Assembly (NCBI RefSeq): GCF_013404595.1
Contig: NZ_JABVAX010000001.1
Coordinates: forward strand, 310,001-374,000
Reading direction: 5' to 3'
DNA: 64,000 nt
DNA from: Jannaschia marina
GTDB lineage: Bacteria > Pseudomonadota > Alphaproteobacteria > Rhodobacterales > Rhodobacteraceae
The position numbers were made by a program, and so were the translations under genes. The notes below the pieces were generated by a model, which was not told the origin of the DNA, ran no database searches, and saw nothing but the letters and a program-made list of their open reading frames with translations. Below, one piece after another: positions 1-7,923 of this stretch. Each line of letters opens with the position of its first letter. Position 1 is the stretch's first letter.

Positions 1-92
1 CCGATGATTCCGCCCGCCACCCTCTGCGCGTCCAGAACCCGTAGAACGGCAACGAAGGCGACGATGCCGAGCAGAAGAGCTGCGACGCTCAA
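1..92 (-). CDS. Partial CDS, N-terminus of an unidentified membrane protein (runs off left edge)
   Basis: The reverse strand stays open from a TTG codon at 92 to the window edge and encodes about 30 residues that begin MSVAALLLGIVAFVAVLRVL, which looks like one membrane helix or an uncleaved signal anchor. The TTG overlaps the TGA stop of the upstream 84-residue gene as TTGA, a common sign of translational coupling. Only the first helix is visible, so no function is assigned. Its place suggests it is the next gene of the left arm of the glycan locus. The weak ribosome site and rare start codon keep confidence low. Confidence 0.4.
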   Translation of the reverse strand, partial: MSVAALLLGIVAFVAVLRVLDAQRVAGGII

Positions 93-343
93 CTCTTGGT
101 CTCGTGGGACGCTTGAACGGTCATCTTTTCCTTACGGGCCCGCCGCATCCGCTTGATCGGGTACCAGACGAAACCCACCAGCGCGAGCACCAGCGCCGCA
201 AGGAGCGCGATCATCGTGCCGATCGCCGTCAGCCCGGCCCCGGGCCCGACGTAGGCGTGCGCCGCCACGGGCATCAGGACGACTGCGAGGGCGGGCAGGA
301 CGACAGCCCCGGGCCCACCGATACCCCACTTTCCACTTTTCAT
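89..343 (-). CDS. Small membrane protein of 84 residues, glycan locus
   Basis: This protein has a signal-like N-terminus (about residues 12-30, ending MPVAAHA), then the motif YVGPGAGL at about 31-38, a hydrophobic helix at about 39-60 and a basic tail (KRMRRARKEK). It probably sits in the inner membrane with the basic tail in the cytoplasm. As I recall, small proteins with the YVGPGAGL motif often occur in polysaccharide gene clusters, but no activity is known to me. It lies downstream of the DUF4185 lipoprotein on the same strand after a 281-base gap and overlaps the next partial gene by four bases. The reading frame and membrane topology are clear; the role is unknown. Confidence 0.7.
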   Translation of the reverse strand: MKSGKWGIGGPGAVVLPALAVVLMPVAAHAYVGPGAGLTAIGTMIALLAALVLALVGFVWYPIKRMRRARKEKMTVQASHETKS

Positions 344-624
344 GACGAGATCCTCGACTCAGACGATGAAGACAACTTTTGCGCTCAGGCGCACTGAAAA
401 TGGTCACCACACTTATCAGCAAGGAAGTCGGGGGTTACGGATGCCGCAGCAAGGGCTGACGCCCAAAGCGGCGAATGCCTGCCAGATCGCACGATTGGAA
501 CGGAAGATTTTTGCCCGTCGGGCGTCTGGTGCCCTTGGAACGGCAGGAAATCGTTCAACTCTGGCGGGTGGTGTCGGCGCGCGCGATCAAACGCCGGACA
601 AAAGAGAATCGTCCTGTAGGGTTG

Positions 625-1836
625 TCAGTCGCCCGACGGCTCGAGTGCGACCGGCTCGGCCTCCGCACGATCCGCGGCAAGGGCCTGCACCCTGCCCTTC
701 ATCAGAAAGACATTATAGACCGGCTTCCAGCGCGACATCGTGAAATAGATGGCGTCGTCGGCCGCCGATGTCGGAACGATATAGGGCGCATAGAGGCCGG
801 GGTAGCTGTCGGCATGTGCGACAACCTGGGGGTCGCTCCAGGGGCCGGTCAGAGATGCGGCGCTCCGCAGGACGATGGCCCGCTTGACCGGGTCGAGGTA
901 CATCATCAACCAGGCGCGATGCTGTGCGTTCCACGCAACCGACAGCTCGCCGGCGGGGGCCGCGACCACGTCCCGCGCCGCACGAATGTCGGTCGACCAG
1001 CGCTGGCCGTCCCAGTAAGTATAGGCCCCAGGGTCGAAGACGTCCTGCGGCACCACACGGCCCAGCCGGACCCCGCCGAAGCGCCCCTGAGGGATGCCGA
1101 AGATGTAAATCATATCGTCGTGTTTGACATAGGCGACCTGCTCGAAGCCGGAACCTGCGGGCCAGACCGCCGTGTCCGACCTCGTCCAGTTCTGTCCGTC
1201 GTCATCGGAATAGGCGAGGCCGGAGCGCCGGACGTACCACTTGTCGTCGGCACCCCACATGCGAACGGACATGTAGTGGAGGACCATCCGCTCGCCCAGC
1301 GATACGCCATTCGTCGGGATCACCGTCCACTCGACGCCCGGTATCTTCGCCGAGCGGATGACTTCCTTTGCGGTGCCGTCCGCGCCTTCGATCATGTTGG
1401 CGATCGCGAAACCGCCGGCCGGATCCGGATCGGCCATGCGGGCGATCGTGTTGCTGCGCCAGTCGCCGCCATCCGGCCCGTAGGTGTCGCCGAACACCAT
1501 GTAGAGATCGTCCTTGTGGCGGAACATGTGACCCAGATCCGTGCCGTGGACATTCCAGCGTCTGTCCGTCGCATTGGGCGAGGCGGCACCCGTGAGCTGA
1601 CGGACGGTGTCGAGGTCGACGATGGTCAAGGGAGCCGCTTCGGGGGCGTCCACCTGTTGGTCTGCGGACAAGGCCACCACGTCGATCATATCCGTGTCCT
1701 CCACTTCCGCGATGGCCGTCGGCGGACTGCCGCAGCCTGTGACGATCAGCGCCGAGAGCAACGCGGCGGATACAGCGGAAGATAGACGCACGGCACGCAC
1801 CCATTTTTCAAGCGGAAGACCCGTGGATGCGGCCAT
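625..1836 (-). CDS. DUF4185 lipoprotein, possible endo-D-arabinanase (GH183-like)
   Basis: This 403-residue protein has a signal peptide ending in a lipobox, LIVTGC (about residues 30-35), so it should be lipid-anchored on the periplasmic face. The body matches DUF4185, with WNVHGTDLGHMF followed by DDLYMVFGDTYG early in the domain and later YSDDDGQNW and GLYAPYIVP segments of a five-bladed beta-propeller. DUF4185 proteins of actinobacteria were reported to be endo-D-arabinanases and placed in family GH183; that is recalled knowledge. Its position opposite a complete set of D-arabinofuranose donor genes supports a turnover or processing role for an arabinan. The substrate is inferred. The start at 1836 is not backed by a strong ribosome site, and a GTG about 11 codons later is possible. 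Confidence 0.8.
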   Translation of the reverse strand: MAASTGLPLEKWVRAVRLSSAVSAALLSALIVTGCGSPPTAIAEVEDTDMIDVVALSADQQVDAPEAAPLTIVDLDTVRQLTGAASPNATDRRWNVHGTDLGHMFRHKDDLYMVFGDTYGPDGGDWRSNTIARMADPDPAGGFAIANMIEGADGTAKEVIRSAKIPGVEWTVIPTNGVSLGERMVLHYMSVRMWGADDKWYVRRSGLAYSDDDGQNWTRSDTAVWPAGSGFEQVAYVKHDDMIYIFGIPQGRFGGVRLGRVVPQDVFDPGAYTYWDGQRWSTDIRAARDVVAAPAGELSVAWNAQHRAWLMMYLDPVKRAIVLRSAASLTGPWSDPQVVAHADSYPGLYAPYIVPTSAADDAIYFTMSRWKPVYNVFLMKGRVQALAADRAEAEPVALEPSGD

Positions 1837-1995
1837 CCCCGAGCGCTGTCATTGGTCGGCAAGACAAGCCACAGAAGATGGTTTGGGCCGCTCTCGCGTC
1901 CGGATCAAGCGGATTTTCGCCGATATGACGTGCTGTAAGAAAAGTTGAAGGCCGCGCTCGTAAAGCGGGCGTTCCGCGATTCGAAACCGATCGGC

Positions 1996-3534
1996 TCAGT
2001 CGGTCGTCGGCCCGCTCGGAGTGTCTGTCGTGTCGCAGACGAAGCCGTAGGCGGGCCATATAATCGGCTCGGGCTGTGCGATCGGAATCGTTCGGCAGAG
2101 AAGGCCCGGATCGCGGTGCTGGATCCAGCGCAGCATCTGCTCTCCGTCGGTCGGAATGACGACGCCTCCGACGCTGTCCTGTTCCGCGATCGCCTCCAGC
2201 GTGCGCCAGGTCACGCGATAGGTTGCGGGCCCGGGCGCTTCGCCCAGGAGCTCATGATAGAGCGTCGCCATCCTCACTCCGTAGGACATGGAGACGACGG
2301 GGTTTTCGACAGGCGCGGCGGCGACCACGACGTCCAGCGTATCGATCAGATCGGCAAAGTCCGGCTCGCGGGCGCTCAGGAAGAGAGCCGTTTCGCCGGC
2401 CCGGAACAGCGCGACCGTCAGGATCAGGGCACCCACCCAGGGCCTCGGTCCCGGCCAGCGGATCAGCCACCAGCCGATGGCCGCCGTCGCGCCCACCAGA
2501 AGAGGGCCGAGAACCGGGAGATGGAACGCCTGGATGTCGTAGGCACCGTACCAGATCATGAAGGGCAGAAACGCCAGTGCGGTCCCGAAGACGAGGGCTA
2601 GACCCGTCCAGGCGCGGTCGCGGCGGCGCCAACCCGTAACGAAGGCCAGCAGGCCGAGCCCGATGATCGGCAGCGACACCATAGGATGCGCCTGACTGAG
2701 CGTTCCGAGCAGGACCGAGGCCGTCTGGAGGGATTGCAGTCCCGAGCCGTAGAGATCGCCGAAATACGTCCCTGCGATGTAGTCGATCAGCTCCGATGCC
2801 GTCGGGGGCAGCGGCATGTACTCGGAATAGGCCGTCGACGGCGCATGCGTCACCCACGCGAGATAGAGATACTGGCTCGCGCCGAGGGCCAGCAGGCCCA
2901 GGACGGCAAGCAGGATGCCGGGACGCAGCAGAAGCCGGTGATGCGTCGCCATCACCAGAAGGCCGACCGGCGCCAGCATAACCATCATGAGGTGGTTTCC
3001 GAACGACAGCGCATAGATCCCGCAAGCGATGAGGAAATACAGGGGACGCTTGGTCTCCACGAAGACGATCAGTGCGAAAACGACGGAAAGGATGAAGGCG
3101 AGGGCGAGCGGATAGACCTCGGCTTCGGTCGCCTGCACGGCCATCAGGCTGGCGCTGCCGAGAAGCATGGCCGCCGCCACGCCGAAGAGCACGCTGTGCG
3201 TCAGTCGCCCGACGATGAGGAACGCCATGGTGTTCGCGATCGCACCCGGCACCGAGGCGAGGGCGATGGTCATCACGCGCCAGGGTTCGAACGGCAGGTC
3301 GAGCGCGCGCACGATCGCCCCGATCATCAGGACGAACGGATACCCGGGCCCGTGAACGAGGATCGAGGTATGGCCGAGCGTCTGGAACTTGGCCGAGTCG
3401 CCTGCATTCAGAACACCGCCGATGCCAGGGAAAACAAGGCTGGCGTAGTAGGTCAGCCAGACGAGAAAGATCGCTGCGGCCAACCAGGGATTGCGGTGAG
3501 CGGGTCGATCGTGTGTCAGGGCGTCGCTGCGCAT
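1996..3534 (-). CDS. DUF2723 family GT-C-like membrane protein
   Basis: This protein of about 512 residues has around ten hydrophobic helices and a soluble C-terminal tail. DUF2723 hallmarks are visible: the first periplasmic loop GDSAKFQTLG followed by HGPGYP, then QATEAEVYPLALAF, then LSFGNHLMM. The family is related to protein O-mannosyltransferases and other GT-C enzymes, which use polyprenyl-phosphate sugars on the periplasmic side and keep acidic residues in the first loop. Here it is a candidate glycosyltransferase for the lipid-linked sugar made by the divergent operon. I chose the ATG at 3534 (MRSDALTH) because the upstream extension is Arg-rich and unlike a family N-terminus. The gene lies between the AsmA-like gene and the DUF4185 gene on the same strand. 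Donor and acceptor are not known. Confidence 0.8.
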   Translation of the reverse strand: MRSDALTHDRPAHRNPWLAAAIFLVWLTYYASLVFPGIGGVLNAGDSAKFQTLGHTSILVHGPGYPFVLMIGAIVRALDLPFEPWRVMTIALASVPGAIANTMAFLIVGRLTHSVLFGVAAAMLLGSASLMAVQATEAEVYPLALAFILSVVFALIVFVETKRPLYFLIACGIYALSFGNHLMMVMLAPVGLLVMATHHRLLLRPGILLAVLGLLALGASQYLYLAWVTHAPSTAYSEYMPLPPTASELIDYIAGTYFGDLYGSGLQSLQTASVLLGTLSQAHPMVSLPIIGLGLLAFVTGWRRRDRAWTGLALVFGTALAFLPFMIWYGAYDIQAFHLPVLGPLLVGATAAIGWWLIRWPGPRPWVGALILTVALFRAGETALFLSAREPDFADLIDTLDVVVAAAPVENPVVSMSYGVRMATLYHELLGEAPGPATYRVTWRTLEAIAEQDSVGGVVIPTDGEQMLRWIQHRDPGLLCRTIPIAQPEPIIWPAYGFVCDTTDTPSGPTTD

Positions 3535-3607
3535 CGTGTCTCGGTTCGCGCGCCTTGTCCGGCGGCCCGGTCCACGGGCCAACGCCATCGCGTTTCGGGC
3601 GCTTGAC

Positions 3608-5449
3608 CTATCTCCCGGTAGTGTCTGTCGGTGCGATGGCGGACGGCGCGGTATCGGTCAGCGCCGCCTCGATCTGCGGGACGCCCGCCGCGATCATGGG
3701 CGCAAAGAGCGTGCCTCCGATCCCGAAAGGCAAATCGACATGCCGGGCGACCTGGTCCTGCTCCGCCTCCCGTGCCGCGAACAACTGGGCATTTCCGACG
3801 ACGGACAGGATCCCGTTCTTCAGGCCGACCTCGCCCAGCATGTCGATCTCGAGGCGGTCGCCGGCGATGCTGAGCGTCGAGATGCGCGCGATCCCTTCCT
3901 CGATGCCGACGAGGCCGCTGATACGCTCGAAGCGCGTTCGCCCGGCTGCGGGGATGAGCGGGCCTTTCTCCTGGGTCATGAACTGGCGGCCGTTGGCGAG
4001 CGTTTCCAGTGTCGCCGTCACATCCGCCCCCGTCAGGCTGCCGTCCTGCACGGACGCCGTGATCGAACCGGCGATAGTTTGGGACAGCTCGCCCAGCGTC
4101 CGGCCCTGACCGGCGAGATCGAGCTCGGCATCGAGTGTTCCTTCGGGGAGTTGCGGGGTGCCGATCGCGTGCTTGCGCATCCGGCGGGAGATCGGATGCA
4201 TCAGCCCGTCGACCGAGATGTCGGATGCCCGGGCGGACACCTCGACCACGCCCGTGCGGTCGAGGGCCGTTCTGGCCTCGACTTTGCCGAGTGTGCGGCT
4301 CTCCGCCGCGATGTCGAGCGTCAGCCCTCCATCATGCGACGCCATGGACAGCGTGGCCGTCTCCAAGACCGCGCCGCCCAGGGCGAGATCCTCGCCCTCA
4401 AGCGCGAGGCTCATGTCGATGCCCTCGAGCCATTCCGTCGTTATCGGCACGGCCGACCATTCGCTCGCGCCAATCTCGCGCGCCATGTCCGAGATGGCGC
4501 TGTCCGCCGAAACCTGGAGGGTCTGCAATGTCGGAAGGATCGGCATCTCGGTCGTCGTGTTCAGGTCGAGATGTCCGTCGAAGGTGTACCCGCCTTTCGT
4601 AAAGGTCGCGTTCGACAGTTTGATTGCCCGGGGTGTCACCGAAAACTGCCCCTCGATCACCAGCGGTCCGGTCGCGAAGAGACCGAAGGAGCCGACGATC
4701 TGCCGCAGGTCGGGGAGCAAGCCGTCGTCTGCCGTCGCGCCCGATGGATCGGAGTCATCCTCGAAGACCGGCATGTCGAACCTTACCGCAAGCCTGCCCG
4801 CGCTGCCGGTTTCGGTGAAAAGCCTCTCTGGATCGTCGACCCGGAAGTCGAAAAAGGCGCGCCGGCCATCCGAGACGAAATCGCCGTCGAGCGATACCGC
4901 GTCGGAGGCCGCCTGACGCTCGACGGTCAGGTTCAGGTCGGAGAGCCTGCTTTCGCCAACAAAGTCCACCGTCCCCTCGGTCAGCACGACTTGCGCGGGT
5001 GCGTCGCCCTGATCGTCTGCTGCTTTCCCACGCATCTCGGACCAGCCGAGCAGCGGGAGGCCGTCATCGGCCACGGTGATCTGCGGCCGGTGCAGATAGA
5101 GGCGTGCGACCTCCAGGCCGCCCGGAGCAGATGGGGCGATACGCAGGGCCGCTTCGATCCGTTGCGCCGTGAGGGCGGGGGCGGCTTCGCCGTCTCCGGG
5201 GGCCGAGAAGATCGGCTCTGGGATATCGACACGGAGAGACGGGCGCATTGCGATCGAGGATCGCTGGTCCAGGGTGAGCCCGTTGCCCGAGAGGCGCGCG
5301 AGCTCCGCGTTGACGCTGTCGCGGATGTCGTCCTCCAGATCAAGCTGGGTGAAGAGGAACAGCGACGCGGCACAGAGCGAGAGAGCGGCAAGAGCCGCCA
5401 CGCCCCATCGGCCCGAAGGCATGGGCCATTGCCGGATGCTGTTTCTCAT
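3608..5449 (-). CDS. AsmA family protein
   Basis: This protein of about 613 residues has one N-terminal membrane helix (about residues 14-33) and a long beta-rich periplasmic body. The C-terminal part has the AsmA pattern GTLDAELDLAGQGRTLGELS, followed by an IAGSITASVQDGSLTGADV segment. AsmA-like proteins form elongated grooves and are implicated in moving or organising lipids between the two membranes. The ATG at 5449 is preceded by a good ribosome site (AGAGGAG), which favours it over upstream starts. It is the first gene of the minus arm and shares a 496-base divergent control region with the HAD-UbiA gene. A role in moving the arabinose lipid or the finished glycan is inference only. Confidence 0.8.
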   Translation of the reverse strand: MRNSIRQWPMPSGRWGVAALAALSLCAASLFLFTQLDLEDDIRDSVNAELARLSGNGLTLDQRSSIAMRPSLRVDIPEPIFSAPGDGEAAPALTAQRIEAALRIAPSAPGGLEVARLYLHRPQITVADDGLPLLGWSEMRGKAADDQGDAPAQVVLTEGTVDFVGESRLSDLNLTVERQAASDAVSLDGDFVSDGRRAFFDFRVDDPERLFTETGSAGRLAVRFDMPVFEDDSDPSGATADDGLLPDLRQIVGSFGLFATGPLVIEGQFSVTPRAIKLSNATFTKGGYTFDGHLDLNTTTEMPILPTLQTLQVSADSAISDMAREIGASEWSAVPITTEWLEGIDMSLALEGEDLALGGAVLETATLSMASHDGGLTLDIAAESRTLGKVEARTALDRTGVVEVSARASDISVDGLMHPISRRMRKHAIGTPQLPEGTLDAELDLAGQGRTLGELSQTIAGSITASVQDGSLTGADVTATLETLANGRQFMTQEKGPLIPAAGRTRFERISGLVGIEEGIARISTLSIAGDRLEIDMLGEVGLKNGILSVVGNAQLFAAREAEQDQVARHVDLPFGIGGTLFAPMIAAGVPQIEAALTDTAPSAIAPTDTTGR

Positions 5450-5756
5450 CACGCTCCTCTCGACCGTCGACAAAGCTCGGGCGGCACGTCCCGTTCTCAA
5501 CCCGGTGGCGCGTGAGCCCGTAAAGGATAGACGGACCTCATCCGTCCGACACACGCTCCGGCACCGTCAACAAGCCCCACGGGCTTCGGGCAACGATTCC
5601 GGCATACACACGGCTCTAGATAGGTTTCGGGATGCGGTTGAGGCAATCCGTTCGATCCGGCTCGGCGGTTCTTCGACCGGTTTCCCGGCCTTCTCTCGCC
5701 GATGCTCTCTCGAATTGGGCGCATCCCTGCCGAAGGCGAAGATGCCCCCGGGACGG

Positions 5757-5783
5757 ATTTGCAACCTCCGGAAATTTGCAACC
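5757..5783. promoter_or_regulatory. Tandem direct repeat, possible operator
   Basis: ATTTGCAACC occurs twice, at 5757-5766 and 5774-5783, 17 bases start to start and separated by TCCGGAA. Perfect ten-base direct repeats in an otherwise GC-rich divergent promoter region suggest paired binding of a regulator. The regulator and its effect are unknown. Confidence 0.4.
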
Positions 5784-5819
5784 ACGTTAACTGCGCATCT
5801 GCTCTGCTCTCGGTTGTGA

Positions 5820-5842
5820 CCGGATCCCGCAAAATGATCCGG
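5820..5842. promoter_or_regulatory. Inverted repeat upstream of the HAD-UbiA gene
   Basis: CCGGATC (5820-5826) and GATCCGG (5836-5842) form perfect seven-base arms around a nine-base A-rich centre, about 100 bases before the HAD-UbiA start. It could be an operator or a leader hairpin. There is no T-run, so a terminator is unlikely. Confidence 0.35.
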
Positions 5843-5945
5843 GCCTGCGACCCAAGGCCGGGCGGAGCGTCAGTGTGGCACCGTCGTATCGGGTGCCGAG
5901 GTATGAGTGTTTCGGTTGCACCCGCAACAACCAGAGGGATGGCGT

Positions 5946-7493
5946 ATGTCCTTCAAGTCCCATGCCGATGGCGTCTCGGGCCCCGATCTGCCGACCTCGA
6001 AAGAGGATCAGGGGGGCACCGTGCGTCAGGATCTGCACGAGCCGACCGCCCGTGCCGCCTTGCCCGTCCTCGAAAACGCGGACGACCTGCCGCTGGTGGT
6101 CGATCTCGACGGCACCTTGCTGCGCTCCGATCTGCTGCTCGAGACGACCTTTCGGCGGCTCGGCCGCAATCCGGGTGCCCTCGTCGGACTGCTGCGGTCA
6201 CTGCGGCAGGGCAAGGCGGCGCTCAAGGAATTCCTCTGCGCCGGTGCGGACTGCGCACCCGAAACGCTGCCTTACGATACGTCGATCCTGTCGATGATCC
6301 GCATGGCGCATCTGTCCGGGCGATCGGTCTATCTGGCCTCTGGGTCCCACGAGGACGTGGTCAAGGCCGTCGCCGACCATCTGGGGATCTTCAAGGGATA
6401 CTTCGCCACGACATCCTCGACCAACCTGTCGGGGGTCGCCAAGGCGGAGCGTCTCGTCGAGGAATTCGGCAGCAAGGGATTCGACTATATCGGCAACGCT
6501 TCGGCGGATCTGCCCGTCTGGGAGCACGCCCGCCAGCCCATCGCCGTCCGGACGAGCCGTCAGGTGGCTTCGAAACTGCGAAAGATCGCGCCGCATGCGC
6601 ATTTCATCGAGCATACGCGCACGACACCGCGGGACTGGGCGCGCCAGTTGCGGGTTCACCAATACGCCAAGAACGCGCTCGTCTTCGTCCCGATGGTCGC
6701 GGCCCACGCACTGAGTTTCGAGAACCTCCTGCTCACCACGATGGCGGCCCTTACGTTCTGTCTCGCGGCGTCGGCATCCTACATTCTCAACGACCTCGTC
6801 GATCTGCAGGAAGATCGCGCGCACCGGACCAAGAAGAACCGTCCGCTGGCGCGCGGGGACATCCCCCTTGCCCATGCCGTCCTGGCGGTGCCGGCGCTTC
6901 TGACATTGGCCGCGATACTGGCGGTTTCGCTATCTCCGGTCTTCGCGGTCGTGGTGGCCACCTATTTCGCCATATCGACCGCATATTCCTTCTTCCTCAA
7001 GGAAATCCTGCTCGTCGATGTGCTGACGCTCGCGGGCCTCTACACGATCCGGCTCCTCGGCGGCAGCATCGCCATCAACGTCACGCTGTCGTCCTGGCTG
7101 GTCGTCTTCGCGCTCTCCATCTTCGTGTCGCTGGCGCTCATGAAGCGGTTCGTCGAGCTGACCGCGTGCGAGGATGCGGACCGCGACGCCCCGAAGAACC
7201 GCGACTACGAACACATAGACCGCAGCATGATCGCCGCGCTCTCCGCCGCGGCCGGGTTCAATGCCGTGACCGTCCTCGCCCTTTATGTCTCCGGCAACTC
7301 GGTGACCCGGCTCTACAGCAACCCGGAGTTTCTGCTCTTTGCCTGTCCCGTCCTGACCTACTGGATTGGCCGGGCGCTCATTCTGGCGCAGCGCCGGCAG
7401 ATGCAGGACGACCCGGTGGTCTTCGCGATCAAGGATCCGATGAGCCGTCTGAGCGGTCTGGCGATGCTTGCTGTCTTCGTCGCGGCGATCTGA
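5946..7493 (+). CDS. HAD phosphatase-UbiA fusion, probable polyprenyl-phosphate phosphoribosyltransferase
   Basis: This 515-residue protein has two domains. The N-terminal HAD phosphatase part shows DLDGT at residues 53-57, ASGS near 131 and YIGNASADLPVW near 181-192. In the last motif the usual GD is GN, with D188 kept. The C-terminal UbiA part has about nine helices, the first Asp motif NDLVD (282-286) followed by Arg/Lys-rich RTKKNRP, and K352, D358 and R369 in the second loop. UbiA homologues beside dprE1/dprE2 transfer 5-phosphoribose from PRPP to polyprenyl phosphate; the fused HAD domain plausibly removes the 5-phosphate. The ATG at 5946 follows GAGGG at good spacing, so it is preferred to the ATG at 5907. 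It is the first gene of the plus operon. An ordinary UbiA prenyltransferase is unlikely given the fusion and neighbours. Confidence 0.85.
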   Translation: MSFKSHADGVSGPDLPTSKEDQGGTVRQDLHEPTARAALPVLENADDLPLVVDLDGTLLRSDLLLETTFRRLGRNPGALVGLLRSLRQGKAALKEFLCAGADCAPETLPYDTSILSMIRMAHLSGRSVYLASGSHEDVVKAVADHLGIFKGYFATTSSTNLSGVAKAERLVEEFGSKGFDYIGNASADLPVWEHARQPIAVRTSRQVASKLRKIAPHAHFIEHTRTTPRDWARQLRVHQYAKNALVFVPMVAAHALSFENLLLTTMAALTFCLAASASYILNDLVDLQEDRAHRTKKNRPLARGDIPLAHAVLAVPALLTLAAILAVSLSPVFAVVVATYFAISTAYSFFLKEILLVDVLTLAGLYTIRLLGGSIAINVTLSSWLVVFALSIFVSLALMKRFVELTACEDADRDAPKNRDYEHIDRSMIAALSAAAGFNAVTVLALYVSGNSVTRLYSNPEFLLFACPVLTYWIGRALILAQRRQMQDDPVVFAIKDPMSRLSGLAMLAVFVAAI

Positions 7494-7503
7494 CGGGACT
7501 GAC

Positions 7504-7923
7504 ATGTTGAAAGCCCTGTCAGAGAGCCATCCTATCGTGCGCTATGCCGTGAGCGCGATCGTCTCGGTGATCGCGAACCTTCTCGCTCAGGAAGCGACGG
7601 TGACCGCCGCGCCGGATGCGCATCTGATGGTCTCGATCGTCGTCGGTACGATCATCGGGTTCCTCATCAAATACGTCGTCGACAAGATCTGGACGTTTCG
7701 CGAGCGCTACACGACGGCCTACGGCGAGGCGCAACGGATCACGATGTCGGGTCTCTTCAGCGTTCTGACGACCCTCATCTTCTGGGCCTTCGAGCTCGGC
7801 TTCCACGCCGTCTGGCAGACCGATTTCGCGAAGTATCTCGGGGCCGTCATCGGCCTGAGCATCGGCTACGTCCTGAAGTTCTGGCTCGATCGGCGACATG
7901 TCTTCAGGGAGAGCACGGTTTGA
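7504..7923 (+). CDS. GtrA-like small membrane protein
   Basis: This 139-residue protein has four hydrophobic helices and the GtrA signatures DKIWTFR after helix 2 and LDRRHVFRE at the C-terminus. GtrA proteins are linked to movement of polyprenyl-linked sugars across the inner membrane or to support of glycosyltransferases. In mycobacteria a GtrA-like gene (Rv3789) lies directly before dprE1, exactly as here. It starts 10 bases after the HAD-UbiA stop, and its TGA overlaps the TTG start of the dprE1-like gene. A role as flippase or accessory protein for polyprenyl-phospho-arabinose is inferred from family and order. Confidence 0.85.
   Translation: MLKALSESHPIVRYAVSAIVSVIANLLAQEATVTAAPDAHLMVSIVVGTIIGFLIKYVVDKIWTFRERYTTAYGEAQRITMSGLFSVLTTLIFWAFELGFHAVWQTDFAKYLGAVIGLSIGYVLKFWLDRRHVFRESTV

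Larger units (their letters stand above)
5450..5945. other. Divergent intergenic region of the glycan locus (496 bases)
   Basis: I see no convincing gene in this stretch. It separates the two divergent arms of the glycan locus and must hold both promoters. It is somewhat less GC-rich around 5750-5840, where a direct repeat and an inverted repeat are listed separately. Short open frames here have no family signature, no good ribosome site and no conserved-looking composition. Confidence 0.6.

Noticed and set aside
5450..5945. Short open frames in the divergent glycan-locus region as genes
   Set aside because: They lack ribosome sites, hydrophobic or domain features and sensible composition.
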